A DNA stretch of 53,581 nt from Anaerolineales bacterium (GTDB taxonomy: Bacteria; Chloroflexota; Anaerolineae; Anaerolineales; JABWBV01): contig JACKAX010000025.1 in NCBI GenBank assembly GCA_020634875.1, positions 1 to 53,581 of the forward strand, given 5' to 3'. Shown here piece by piece: positions 7,507 to 16,793 of the stretch. The position numbers and the translations under genes are program-made. Position 1 is the stretch's first letter; the number at the start of each line of letters is the position of its first letter. The notes under the pieces were generated by a model, which was not told the DNA's origin, ran no database searches, and saw only the letters and a list, made by a program, of their open reading frames with translations.

Positions 7507-10500
7507 ATGAATCGCTTCCGTTCTCGCTTCAATATGCGTCAAAAACTGGCGGTCGTTTTTATGATTGTTGCGCTCGTGCCACTTTCATTAATCACTGCCA
7601 TCAATACCTACAGCGCCCGGCAAATTCTCATTGACGACGCCAACCAAACACTCTTCACTGCCGCCTCCGAAACAGCAAACTCGCTCGATGCGTTCATGCA
7701 AAACAACCTGGAAGCTGTACGCGCCGAGGCCCAATTCCCCTTGTTGTTCGAATTTCTCTCCCTGACCTCCGACCGCCGCCAGGATAGCGAAGAAGAACGC
7801 ACGGTTGCGGCATTTTTGGACACCCTCACCCGCAAAGATTCTCACATCTCCTCCTATGCCCTCCTCGATGCCAAAGGGATGGACGTGATAGATACCGCGA
7901 TCAATGAAGTGGGGACAGACAAATCCGACCGGCGCTACTTCACTGTATTTGTAGATCAGGACAATCTCCGTACCTATGTCTCCCCGATTATGTTTTCGCC
8001 GACCACCGGAGATCCCTCGTTATATTTTAGTAGTCCGATCATCAGCCGGAGCGGGCAATTGTTGGGGGTGTTGCGCGTGCGGTATCAGGCCACAGTGCTG
8101 CAGGATTTATTGGAAGAAAAGAACGGGATCGTGGGGGCTGGCTCGTTCGGCGTCTTGTTCGATGATTATCATTTGCATTTGGCACATGGCCTGGCTCCCG
8201 AGGTTAACTACTTCCCCATTACCCGCCTGACCGAACAAGATTACCAACTCCTCAAAAATGAACACCGGCTTCCCGACCTGCCAGAGGAGCAGCTTTATAC
8301 CCTAAACCTGGCCGACCTGGAAACGAACCTTTCAGCGATGCGCACCCAACCTTTCTTTGAAGCCAAAGATGTTGCCACCGGCGCGGATATCAATCAAGTC
8401 GCTGTTGCTGAAATGTCCACTCGCCCGTGGATTGTCGCCTTCTTCCAACCCCAAGATGCCTTTCTCAGCCCTATCGAAGCCCATGAGCGTAATCCGTTGT
8501 TACTCCTCGTGGTGTTGGGGGTAGCCGCCATCGTTGGTGCGTTTTGGATGGGAAATTTTTTGGGGCGGCCTATCGTGCAGTTGAGCCAATCTGTTGCACA
8601 GTTTACGCGCGGCAATCTGAATGCCCGTGCCGACATTGACTCCTCGGACGAAATTGGGGTGCTTGCCCGTAGTTTCAACCGGATGGCCGAACAGGTAGGC
8701 AGTCTCCTCCGCGGGCTGGAAGACCGCACCTATGACCTTGAGAAAGAAGTTTTCACCCGGAAACAAACCGAGGCTGCCCTGCGCGAAAGCGAAGCACGCT
8801 ACCGCTCCACTGCTACCCTCACCAACGATTACATTTACAACCTGAACGTTACCCCCGACGGCCAGTTCATTGTGGACTGGATGACCGGGGCATTTCTCAC
8901 CCTCACCGGCTTTACGCCCGAGGAAGTTGAAGAGCGAGGCGGGTGGAGCACCCTCGTTCACCAGGAAGATCAGCCGTTTTATCTCGAAAAACGGCAGGAA
9001 TTGCTCTCGACAGGCAAAACGGATGTTGCCGAATACCGGATCATCACCAAAGAGGGGAAGATCAAATGGATTCGCGACCACCGTCGCCCAACATGGGACG
9101 AAGCCCAGGGTCGAGTAGTGAGCATCTTGGGGGCCGCCTACGATTACACCGTCCGCAAAGAAACGCAGTTGGAGTTGGGCAAACTCGCCGCTATCGTCAA
9201 AAACTCTGATGATGCGATTTTGAGCGCGGATTTGAATGGGATCGTGATCAGTTGGAACCCGGCGGCGGAGCGGATGTTTGGTTATAAAGCCGAAGAAGCT
9301 ATCGGTAAATTTCTCCCTGACCTGATCGCAACAGATGAAGATCATGCCAAAGCCACGAATATCTTTATGGCCCTGACGTGCGGCACGCCGGTTCGTCCCA
9401 CCGAAATCCTCAGCTTTACCAAGAGCGGTGAACGTATTGATGTTTCTGCCACCTTCTCCCCCATTAATGACTCCGAAGGCAATCTGACTGCCATCTCCAC
9501 CATTTTGCGGGACATCACTGAACTAAAGAAAACCGAGCGCGACCTGCAAAATGCCAAAGAAGCGGCTGAGGCTGCCAACCGGGCTAAAAGCGCGTTCCTG
9601 GCGAATATGAGCCACGAACTCCGTACCCCACTTAATGCCATTCTCGGCTTTAGCCAATTGATGGCGCGTGACCCAAGCCTGGCCCCTGACCAACAGGAAA
9701 ACCTGCAAATCATCGTTCGCAGTGGTGAGCATTTACTGGCCTTGATCAACGATATTCTGGAACTCTCCAAAATCGAGGCCGGACGTACCATCCTTCGTGA
9801 AAACACCTTTGATCTGCACAGCCTGCTCACTGACCTGGAAGATATGTTCCACTTGCGGGCTGCCAACAAAGGGCTCCACATCATTCTGGATCAACAAGAG
9901 CACTTGCCCCACTACATTCTTGCGGATGAGGGGAAATTGCGGCAGGTGTTGATCAACCTGATCGGGAACGCGGTCAAGTTTACGGTGGAGGGCGGCGTTT
10001 CGGTTCGAGCCAGAACTACGATTATGGGAGAGGAGCACCACCTTCGCATCGAGGTGGAAGATACTGGGCCGGGCATCGCCCCCGAAGAGTTAAATTCCCT
10101 GTTCAAAGCCTTTGTCCAAACCCAGGCCGGGATCGAGGTGAAAGAAGGGACGGGGTTAGGGTTATCAATTAGCCAGCAATTTGTCCAGTTGATGGGTGGG
10201 AGCATCCGTGTGGAAAGCGAACTGGGCAAAGGATCGATCTTTAGTTTTGACATTCCCATCCAGCTTGCTAGTGCCAGTGATTTGATTGTGGAAAAGCCCA
10301 CGCGCAAGGTGGTAGGCATTGAACCCGGCCAACCCACCTATCGCTTGCTCGTTGTAGAAGACCGCGAGGAGAACCGCCGTTTACTCGTTCGTTTGCTCCG
10401 CCCATTCGGGTTTGAGCTACGGGAGGCAGTCAATGGCAAGGAGGGGATTGAAGTGTGGGAGGAATGGCAGCCGCACCTGATCTGGATGGATATGCGAATG

Positions 10501-10983
10501 CCGGTGATGGGCGGATACGAGGCGACCCAACGCATTAAAGGCACGCTAAAAGGCCAGGGAACGGTGATCATTGCCCTGACAGCAAGTGCATTCGAGGAAG
10601 ACCGGGCGATGATTCTTTCAGCAGGGTGTGATGACTTTATCAGCAAACCCTTCCGCGAGGGCGAGATTTTTGAGCGGCTAACGCATTATTTAGGGGTGCG
10701 CTTCCTGTACCAGGATACTCAACCCGCTCCGCCACCCATACAGGCAACAGAAGTGATTGAAACCGGCGGGCTAGTAGGCGTTCCAGAAGCCCTGTTGGGA
10801 CAATTGCATGATGCGACCGTGCAAGCAGACCTTGACCGCGTTGTGACATTGATTGGTGAAATCGAGACGTTCAATCCCCAGGCGGCACGGGTCTTCGCCG
10901 AACTGGCACAGAACTTCGATTACAATCAAATCATTCTGCTGACTCAAAAAGGCACTTCTCTGGAGACTACTAATGCACCCTGA
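7507..10983 (+). CDS. Membrane hybrid sensor histidine kinase (sensor-HAMP-PAS-PAS-HisKA-HATPase-REC)
   Basis: 1158 residues. A membrane helix lies at ~14-36 and a second at ~327-350, enclosing an outside dCache-like sensor ('YVSPIMFSPTTGDPSLYFSSPI'-type core). Then come HAMP (~351-404), two PAS domains (~425-550 and ~555-675), HisKA with phospho-acceptor H703 in 'MSHELRTPLN', HATPase_c with 'LINLIGNAVKFT' and 'GTGLGLSI', and a receiver with D995 in 'WMDMRMPVMGG'. The C-terminal ~70 residues (helical, 'LLGQLHDATVQADLDRV') resemble the tail of cyanobacterial hybrid kinases. The ligand is unknown. It overlaps the next gene, a REC-cyclase, by 11 nt, which makes that protein the likely phosphorylation partner. 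The ATG at 7507 follows AGGATCG. Confidence 0.92.
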   Translation: MNRFRSRFNMRQKLAVVFMIVALVPLSLITAINTYSARQILIDDANQTLFTAASETANSLDAFMQNNLEAVRAEAQFPLLFEFLSLTSDRRQDSEEERTVAAFLDTLTRKDSHISSYALLDAKGMDVIDTAINEVGTDKSDRRYFTVFVDQDNLRTYVSPIMFSPTTGDPSLYFSSPIISRSGQLLGVLRVRYQATVLQDLLEEKNGIVGAGSFGVLFDDYHLHLAHGLAPEVNYFPITRLTEQDYQLLKNEHRLPDLPEEQLYTLNLADLETNLSAMRTQPFFEAKDVATGADINQVAVAEMSTRPWIVAFFQPQDAFLSPIEAHERNPLLLLVVLGVAAIVGAFWMGNFLGRPIVQLSQSVAQFTRGNLNARADIDSSDEIGVLARSFNRMAEQVGSLLRGLEDRTYDLEKEVFTRKQTEAALRESEARYRSTATLTNDYIYNLNVTPDGQFIVDWMTGAFLTLTGFTPEEVEERGGWSTLVHQEDQPFYLEKRQELLSTGKTDVAEYRIITKEGKIKWIRDHRRPTWDEAQGRVVSILGAAYDYTVRKETQLELGKLAAIVKNSDDAILSADLNGIVISWNPAAERMFGYKAEEAIGKFLPDLIATDEDHAKATNIFMALTCGTPVRPTEILSFTKSGERIDVSATFSPINDSEGNLTAISTILRDITELKKTERDLQNAKEAAEAANRAKSAFLANMSHELRTPLNAILGFSQLMARDPSLAPDQQENLQIIVRSGEHLLALINDILELSKIEAGRTILRENTFDLHSLLTDLEDMFHLRAANKGLHIILDQQEHLPHYILADEGKLRQVLINLIGNAVKFTVEGGVSVRARTTIMGEEHHLRIEVEDTGPGIAPEELNSLFKAFVQTQAGIEVKEGTGLGLSISQQFVQLMGGSIRVESELGKGSIFSFDIPIQLASASDLIVEKPTRKVVGIEPGQPTYRLLVVEDREENRRLLVRLLRPFGFELREAVNGKEGIEVWEEWQPHLIWMDMRMPVMGGYEATQRIKGTLKGQGTVIIALTASAFEEDRAMILSAGCDDFISKPFREGEIFERLTHYLGVRFLYQDTQPAPPPIQATEVIETGGLVGVPEALLGQLHDATVQADLDRVVTLIGEIETFNPQAARVFAELAQNFDYNQIILLTQKGTSLETTNAP

Positions 10984-12316
10984 CGATGGCGCGCCCCACG
11001 GCAATATTCTCGTTGTAGACGACACCCCCGCGAATCTTCGCCTGCTGGCGGGGATGCTGACCGAAAATCATTATAAGGTCCGGCCGGTTCCAAATGGGAT
11101 GCTGGCGTTAGGCGCCGCCAAGGCCGCACCTCCCGATTTGATTCTGCTAGACATCAACATGCCGGGGATGAATGGTTATGAGGTTTGCAAAGCGCTCAAA
11201 TCCGAGGAGGCAACACGGGATATTCCGATCATTTTTATCAGCGCACTCGATGAGGTGACGGACAAAGTGAAGGCGTTTGAGGTTGGTGGAGTGGATTACG
11301 TCACCAAACCTTTTCAATTTGAAGAGGTGATGGCACGCATCGAAACACATCTGACCCTGCGCTGGCTCCGTCAAAAACTCGAAGAAGCCAACCAGTATCT
11401 GGAAAAGCGCGTACAGGAACGCACAGCAGAATTGGTTCGCCTACACAACGCCTCCGACCGGTTCGTGCCTCAGGAATTTCTTAGCCAATTGAACAAACAA
11501 GCCATCACGGAAGTGAATCTAGGCGATCAGGTTCAGCGCGAAATGACCGTGATGTTTTCGGACATCCGAAGTTTCACCACCCTGTCCGAGCAGATGACTC
11601 CGCAGGAAAACTTCAACTTTTTGAACAATTACCTGAACCAGATCGGGCCGATTATTCGCCTCCACAAAGGGTTCATTGATAAATACATGGGAGATGGCAT
11701 CATGGCGCTGTTTCCCGAATCGGTGGATTGTGCGCTGGAAGCAGCAGTAGGAATGCGAGGCGAGATTGCACAATACAACGCATATAACAGGCAACAAGGA
11801 AAGCCCCCGCTCAAAATTGGAATCGCCTTCAATATCGGGAGTCTGATGCTCGGAATTTTAGGGGAGGAGCGCCGTTTGCAGGGGACAGTGATCTCCGATG
11901 TGGTCAATGTGGCCTCGCGACTGGAGGGGTTGAACAAACTTTACGGAACCACGATCCTGACAACCCAGGAAACGCTGGTGCGGTTATTCACGCCCGATCA
12001 GGTTCACTACCGGATCATTGACCGGGTACGCGTCAAAGGCAAACAACAGACGACCGTGGTGTGTGAGGTATTCGACGGTGACGCGCCAGAGATGTTTGCC
12101 AAGAAATTGGCGACAAAGGGTGTGTTTGAACAGGGGCTGGAATATTACGCGGAGAAAAAATTTGAGGAAGCCAGGCAACTTTTTGAGGACGTTCTCATCC
12201 AACACCCCCAAGACCCGGTCGCGAAACTATATCTGGATCGTATCCGCCAACGTACAGAGGTTGGCGTTACCGATAGTTGGAGCGGGGTGGAAACGCTCCA
12301 CGATAAATACGAATAA
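10973..12316 (+). CDS. Response regulator-class III adenylate cyclase (REC-coiled coil-CHD)
   Basis: 447 residues. The receiver domain (~8-125) has acidic residues 'VVDD' and phospho-acceptor D60 in 'LLDINMPGMNG'. A coiled-coil signalling helix follows (~128-170). The cyclase homology domain (~188-375) has metal-binding D197 ('FSDIRSF') and D241 ('KYMGDG'), purine-recognising K237, Thr305 where animal adenylate cyclases carry Asp, and transition-state residues N312 and R316 in 'VVNVASR'. The Lys/Thr pair is that of class IIIb cyclases, several of which respond to bicarbonate. The product is therefore probably cAMP made on phosphorylation by the overlapping hybrid kinase. The C-terminal ~70 residues look TPR-like ('EQGLEYYAEKKFEEARQLFE'). 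Activity and CO2 response are inference. Confidence 0.9.
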   Translation: MHPDDGAPHGNILVVDDTPANLRLLAGMLTENHYKVRPVPNGMLALGAAKAAPPDLILLDINMPGMNGYEVCKALKSEEATRDIPIIFISALDEVTDKVKAFEVGGVDYVTKPFQFEEVMARIETHLTLRWLRQKLEEANQYLEKRVQERTAELVRLHNASDRFVPQEFLSQLNKQAITEVNLGDQVQREMTVMFSDIRSFTTLSEQMTPQENFNFLNNYLNQIGPIIRLHKGFIDKYMGDGIMALFPESVDCALEAAVGMRGEIAQYNAYNRQQGKPPLKIGIAFNIGSLMLGILGEERRLQGTVISDVVNVASRLEGLNKLYGTTILTTQETLVRLFTPDQVHYRIIDRVRVKGKQQTTVVCEVFDGDAPEMFAKKLATKGVFEQGLEYYAEKKFEEARQLFEDVLIQHPQDPVAKLYLDRIRQRTEVGVTDSWSGVETLHDKYE

Positions 12317-12339
12317 GCTTTCGCCCTTTGTGGACGAAA

Positions 12340-13650
12340 TTACCCCAATTCTCCCAAATCCAATTCTAAAAAGGCCTCTACTACGCGCGGGTCGAAGTGG
12401 GTGTTACTTTGCTCGCGTACATGGATACGAACGCGTTCCGCTGGCCAGGCCTCGCGGTAAGGCCGGTCCGAGCGTAGGGCATCCCACACATCTACAATGG
12501 CAAAAATACGCGCCGCCAAGGGGATTTCTTTTCCTCTCAAACCATCGGGATACCCTGAACCATCCCATTTTTCGTGATGGCGATGGGGAATGTCTAAGGC
12601 TGGACGAAGTTTTTCAATGGGGTAGAGCATTTCGTAGGCATACACCGGATGTCTTTTCATGATTTTCTGCTCTTCATCCGTGAGTTTGCCCGGCTTGAGC
12701 AAAATCCGGTCAGGAATGCCCATTTTGCCAATATCGTGTAGCAGCGCGCCCCGACGGATGTGGTTGAGTTCTTCGCCTTCGTAGCCCATTGCTTTCGCCA
12801 ACCGCACCGTTAGTTCAGTGACGCGGCGGGTGTGGCCTTCCGTTTCCTGATCACGCAATTCGAGGGCACGCGCCCACCCTTCGAGGGTGATGTCATACGT
12901 TTGGGCTAGTTCAAAGTTGGAGCGTTGGAGGTCGTTAAACAAACGAGCATTTTCGAGGGCGACGGCAGCCTGGTTGGCAAACGCGGTGAGAATATTCAGA
13001 TCACGTTGGGTAAACGCACCTGACCGGATGCGGTTGTCGGCGTAAATCAGGCCAGTCACATTGCCTTTCACTTTTAGCGGAACACAAAGGATCGAACGCA
13101 AATTATATATCGCCACACTGTGCTGGCCGGTAAAACGAGGGTCTTCTTGTGCATTGGTGGTTAGCACAGGTTCGCCCTGCGCCGCGACCCGGTGAGCAAT
13201 GGTTGAACTGATTTTGAATTCTTCTTCGTCCAGTGTCTCACGGGCCATGTTCCGAGCTACCCGAAAATCCAAAGTTCCATTCAAATTCGAGAGCATCAAA
13301 AAGCCGCGTTCCGCCCCTGTTAAGCTAATAATGGTATCCATTACTTCGTTGAGCACTGTCGTCAAGTCAAGGGAAGAATTGATCACTTTGCTCACATCTA
13401 CCAAAGCGTAGAGACGTTCTAATTCCTGTTCCTGCTCGGAAAAACCTTGCGTTACATATCTGAGGGAATTTGAGATACGCGCCAGGCTATGAAAAATTTC
13501 ACGCGGTAACAAAATCCCGTGACGCGACAGGGTTTCCCGTTGTTGTTCGAGCACGTGATTGACACTCACGGAGAGGTCATAAATTTCTTTTAACTGCTCT
13601 AAGTGAGTGACATTTTTATCTATCAAACCGCTGTTCTCGAACTCTTGCAT
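12340..13650 (-). CDS. GAF-HD-GYP domain protein (c-di-GMP phosphodiesterase)
   Basis: 436 residues, no membrane segment. An N-terminal helical region (~1-75) is followed by a GAF domain (~77-225; 'RFTGQHSVAIYNLRSILCVPL') and an HD-GYP domain (~245-430). The HD pair is H305-D306 in 'LLHDIGKMGIPD', and the GYP motif is intact in 'HHEKWDGSGYP'. The family hydrolyses cyclic di-GMP to pGpG or GMP. It is convergent with the REC-cyclase gene, with only 23 nt between the stops. AAGGA lies ~13 nt before the ATG, a long spacing. Because the catalytic residues are complete I expect an active enzyme controlled by a cytosolic ligand bound to GAF. Confidence 0.9.
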   Translation of the reverse strand: MQEFENSGLIDKNVTHLEQLKEIYDLSVSVNHVLEQQRETLSRHGILLPREIFHSLARISNSLRYVTQGFSEQEQELERLYALVDVSKVINSSLDLTTVLNEVMDTIISLTGAERGFLMLSNLNGTLDFRVARNMARETLDEEEFKISSTIAHRVAAQGEPVLTTNAQEDPRFTGQHSVAIYNLRSILCVPLKVKGNVTGLIYADNRIRSGAFTQRDLNILTAFANQAAVALENARLFNDLQRSNFELAQTYDITLEGWARALELRDQETEGHTRRVTELTVRLAKAMGYEGEELNHIRRGALLHDIGKMGIPDRILLKPGKLTDEEQKIMKRHPVYAYEMLYPIEKLRPALDIPHRHHEKWDGSGYPDGLRGKEIPLAARIFAIVDVWDALRSDRPYREAWPAERVRIHVREQSNTHFDPRVVEAFLELDLGELG

Positions 13651-13975
13651 AGATATATAAAATCCTTCAACCGAATATAAACGAGATCGTATCTCTTTTG
13701 CGAATTACTAATTTTCCAGGTTATAAATACAAAAAACAGGCTTTTTCGCTTTTGGCCTTGATACGGCGTTTTACCTGGGTTATTCTTTAAAAGCAAGGTA
13801 GACTTCCAAAGATTTTGCGACGATCTTTGGAAAACCGCAATGGAAAAATAAATGGAAGTCGCCCTAAGATAGTAAGCTTCTCATTGAAATTGCTTCGTTC
13901 ATTATATATCATTCATAATTAAACACACGCCCAGGAAAACCCTAAGACTATTCACCCTCTTCCCCCATTTGCCCC
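13651..13975. other. Divergent intergenic region (325 nt) with an inverted repeat
   Basis: AT-rich gap between the minus-strand HD-GYP gene and the plus-strand dehydratase gene. It holds TTCCAAAGAT (13804-13813) against ATCTTTGGAA (13823-13832), a 10-bp stem. GACTTCCA (13801-13808) can alternatively pair with TGGAAGTC (13853-13860), so two exclusive folds are possible. I see no open frame, tRNA or clear TATAAT box, so the promoters are not placed. Confidence 0.5.
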
Positions 13976-14953
13976 ATGTTCCCTCTTATAACTTTCCAAA
14001 ACGCACATGCGCGCATCCATCCACACATAAACCAAACCCCACTTACGGTTGATCCCCGCACCCATTTGTATCTTAAATGGGAAAATCACCAACCCACCCA
14101 CTCCTTTAAAGTGCGCGGGGCCATCAATAAAATCCTTTCGATGCAAACCATCCCCCCGGCGCTGATTACAGGTTCGGCAGGAAATCACGGGCAAGCCGTA
14201 GCCCGCGCGGCGCAGATTGTCCGGCAGATTACCTCAAGCGAGGGGAACTCGCCTGAGGCCTGGGTATTCGTCCCCGAACATACCCCCAATGTTAAGGTGA
14301 ACCGTATGTTGGACCTTGGTGCCAAAGTGGAACGCGTTCCCGGCCTGTTTGGGGATGCGGAAGCGAAAGCCATCCAAACCGCGCGGGAGATGGGCGTCCC
14401 GTTTATTTCTGCCTACAACGACCCTGAGGTAATCGCTGGGGCTGGGACAATTGCGCTGGAAATGTTTGCGGAATTGCCTCTTCTCGAACGAATTCTCGTT
14501 CCCGCGGGGGGTGGGGGATTGATCAGCGGTGTTGGATTGGCGGCGAAGGCAATCAAGCCTGCGGTCGAAGTGATTGGGGTGTTGGCGGAAGCATCCCCGT
14601 ATCTGTACCACCAGTTTTATTACGGACACACGCAGGATGTGGTGGAATACCCCACCCTGACAGATGGCCTGGCCGGTGCTATCGAACCCGGCTCAATCAC
14701 TTTGGACTTGATCACCCAGGCATGTGATGCCATTATTCAGGTAACGGAGGAAGAAGTCGCGGCGGCAGTTGCTTATCTGTACCGGGAGTTGGGAGAGACG
14801 GTGGAAGGGAGTGGCGCGGTGGGGTTGGCGGCAGTGTTGGCAGGCAAGATTCGCACTAACGACCGCGTCACGGGCGCGGTCGTCAGTGGAGGGAATATCG
14901 ATCCTGAAAAACTCGCGCAGGTGTTAGCCCGCACGGAGAACATCAACTCTTAA
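13976..14953 (+). CDS. PLP-dependent threonine/serine dehydratase family protein
   Basis: 325 residues, the length of the catabolic form without the ACT regulatory domain of IlvA. The Schiff-base lysine is K45 in 'SFKVRGA'. The substrate-binding 'TGSAGNHGQA' and the PLP phosphate loop 'PAGGGGL' are present. The family deaminates L-threonine to 2-oxobutanoate or L-serine to pyruvate; serine racemase and related enzymes share these motifs, so the exact reaction is open. No Shine-Dalgarno sequence precedes the ATG. The 3' end overlaps the convergent universal stress gene by 11 bp. Confidence 0.85.
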   Translation: MFPLITFQNAHARIHPHINQTPLTVDPRTHLYLKWENHQPTHSFKVRGAINKILSMQTIPPALITGSAGNHGQAVARAAQIVRQITSSEGNSPEAWVFVPEHTPNVKVNRMLDLGAKVERVPGLFGDAEAKAIQTAREMGVPFISAYNDPEVIAGAGTIALEMFAELPLLERILVPAGGGGLISGVGLAAKAIKPAVEVIGVLAEASPYLYHQFYYGHTQDVVEYPTLTDGLAGAIEPGSITLDLITQACDAIIQVTEEEVAAAVAYLYRELGETVEGSGAVGLAAVLAGKIRTNDRVTGAVVSGGNIDPEKLAQVLARTENINS

Positions 14954-15839
14954 CAATTAACACTGAGCACCCTGCATAATGCACCAACTTCCGTGAGACA
15001 CTGCCCAACACCCAGCCCTCAAACCCACCCAGCCCGCGTGACCCAGCCACGACCAAATCCATCTGATGGCGTTTTGTATATTCGATAATCTCGGTTGCCG
15101 CGTCGCCGCGAAGAAGAATCGTTTGGGCAAAGATGCCACTTTTCTCTAACTGTTGCTGAATGTTTTTCAACAAGGCTTCGCCTTCTTCCTGTTCTTCCTC
15201 TGCTAATCGGTTCAGCGCGTCGAGATCTTCGGGCATGGGGTAATACACCCCTTCTGTCACCCCCGGAAAGGCTTGCGCCAGGGCGTCTGTCGAGGGCATG
15301 GGGGGTAAGATATGAAGCACCTGAACTTCAGCCTCTTGCGAGAAGGGGAACTGCGCTAAATAATTGACGGCCTCCATGCTTTGTGAAGAACCATCTACCA
15401 CTAGCAAAATGTTCCGCATCCCTACATAGGGGGCACGGATCACCATGACGGGTTCCCCAGCGTGTTCTACGACCTGTTGGGCTACCCCTCCCAACAAAAT
15501 GCCTAACGTCGCCCGTAACCCCTTCGCCCCCATTACAATTACGTCTGTCCCTACTTCCTTTGCTTCCCGAACAATTTCTGTCGCCGGATTCCCCGCAATC
15601 AGGCACGTGGAAATTTCCGCGCCCTTATCTTGAAGCATTTGAGACACCCGCTCCATAAAATGCTCTAGCGCATAGGTTTTCAGCCCCGCCTCGCGAGGAA
15701 TCAAGACGCTCAAAATACAAATCCGACTGCCCAGCGGTAACGGCAAATCATGCACAAATTGGGCTGCTGCCAGGGAATGTTCCGAACCATCCACGGCTAG
15801 CAAAATTTTCTTCGGTTGTGAGGATTGGTTAGCTAACAT
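14943..15839 (-). CDS. Tandem-domain universal stress protein (UspA family)
   Basis: 298 residues starting at the ATG at 15839, with GGAGGTG 5 nt upstream. Further upstream in-frame starts would add a non-conserved leader. Two Usp domains can be read: ~8-150 (opening 'KILLAVDGSEHS') and ~158-298 (opening 'NILLVVDGSSQS'). The ATP-binding signature G-x2-G-x9-G-[ST] is complete in the second domain ('GSRG' then 'GS'); in the first the last residue is Gly ('GAKG' then 'GG'). Cytosolic. Universal stress proteins bind ATP or AMP and aid survival in starvation or oxidative stress, often by unknown means. Probably monocistronic. Confidence 0.9.
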   Translation of the reverse strand: MLANQSSQPKKILLAVDGSEHSLAAAQFVHDLPLPLGSRICILSVLIPREAGLKTYALEHFMERVSQMLQDKGAEISTCLIAGNPATEIVREAKEVGTDVIVMGAKGLRATLGILLGGVAQQVVEHAGEPVMVIRAPYVGMRNILLVVDGSSQSMEAVNYLAQFPFSQEAEVQVLHILPPMPSTDALAQAFPGVTEGVYYPMPEDLDALNRLAEEEQEEGEALLKNIQQQLEKSGIFAQTILLRGDAATEIIEYTKRHQMDLVVAGSRGLGGFEGWVLGSVSRKLVHYAGCSVLIVKS

Positions 15840-15973
15840 CGCACACCTCCAAAATACCAATACGAAAAGGGGCGAGGAGTGCCCCCTTTCAAAAAGAAAA
15901 AACCTTATACTTCTAGTACATCCAAAATCACATCCCAACACAACAGGCAGGTGTACTCAATTCGTTAGGGCAA

Positions 15974-16000
15974 TTGACCTGACGCAAAAACAGGTATAAT
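15974..16000 (+). promoter_or_regulatory. Promoter of the scpA-yyaL unit, probably near-leaderless
   Basis: TTGACC (15974-15979), a 15-nt spacer and TATAAT (15995-16000) preceded by GG. The ATG at 16010 is only 9 nt after the -10 box, so the 5' leader would be about 2-3 nt and cannot carry a Shine-Dalgarno sequence. Confidence 0.75.
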
Positions 16001-16009
16001 CGCCCCATC

Positions 16010-16792
16010 ATGTCCCTGGACACCGCTACCCACCACGCCCGCGCATACCTTGTTAGCACGCCCGTTTACGAAGGCCCGCTCGATTTGCTGTTCCAACTCA
16101 TCGAACGCGCCGAACTGGACATCACCAAACTGGCCCTGGCGCAAGTGACGGATCAATTTCTGGCCTACCTGTCCAATTTGGAAAACCGTACCGCCAGTGA
16201 AGTGTCCGGGTTTCTCGTGATCGCCGCGCGGCTGGTGCAGATCAAGTCCGAGGCCCTGCTCCCCCGCCCGCCCACACGCGAGGTCGGAGAAGAAGACCCC
16301 GGCGAAGCCCTGGCCCAACAACTCCTCGTCTACAAACGCTACAAAGAAATCGCCGCCTGGCTGGGGGAACGCGACCAGGCTGGTCTACACACCTTCCTGC
16401 GCCTCGCCGCTCCGCCCAAACCCGCCAACGTCCACTTCGACATGGAAGGCATCACCCTCGAAGACCTGCTCAAAGCAGCAGAACGCGCCTTCGCCGTGCC
16501 GACCAACAAAACGCCGCTCAAAAACGTCGTCGCCCAGCCCAAAGTAACCATCCGCGAGAAAATCCGGCAAATCGTCGCCACCATCCGGCAAACGGGCCAC
16601 GCGCGGTTTTTCGGGCTGATTGGGCGGGTCCGCACGCGGCTGGAAATCGTTGTCTCCTTCCTCGCCGTCCTCGAACTGATCAAACTCAAACGCGTCACCG
16701 CCCACCAAACCGCCATGTTCCAAGACTTTGAAATCTCCCCTGCCACCGCCTGGGATGACAGTGAGAATTTCGAGTTGGAATTTGGAGAATAA
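16010..16792 (+). CDS. scpA: Segregation and condensation protein A (ScpA)
   Basis: 260 residues, the typical ScpA length. The diagnostic N-terminal block is '[33 protein letters not shown]', followed by '[26 protein letters not shown]' and a C-terminal winged-helix region ending '[16 protein letters not shown]'. ScpA is the kleisin that bridges the two heads of SMC with ScpB for chromosome organisation. ScpB is not adjacent here. The next gene starts 1 nt after the stop, so both share a message. Confidence 0.94.
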   Translation: MSLDTATHHARAYLVSTPVYEGPLDLLFQLIERAELDITKLALAQVTDQFLAYLSNLENRTASEVSGFLVIAARLVQIKSEALLPRPPTREVGEEDPGEALAQQLLVYKRYKEIAAWLGERDQAGLHTFLRLAAPPKPANVHFDMEGITLEDLLKAAERAFAVPTNKTPLKNVVAQPKVTIREKIRQIVATIRQTGHARFFGLIGRVRTRLEIVVSFLAVLELIKLKRVTAHQTAMFQDFEISPATAWDDSENFELEFGE

Positions 16793-16793
16793 A

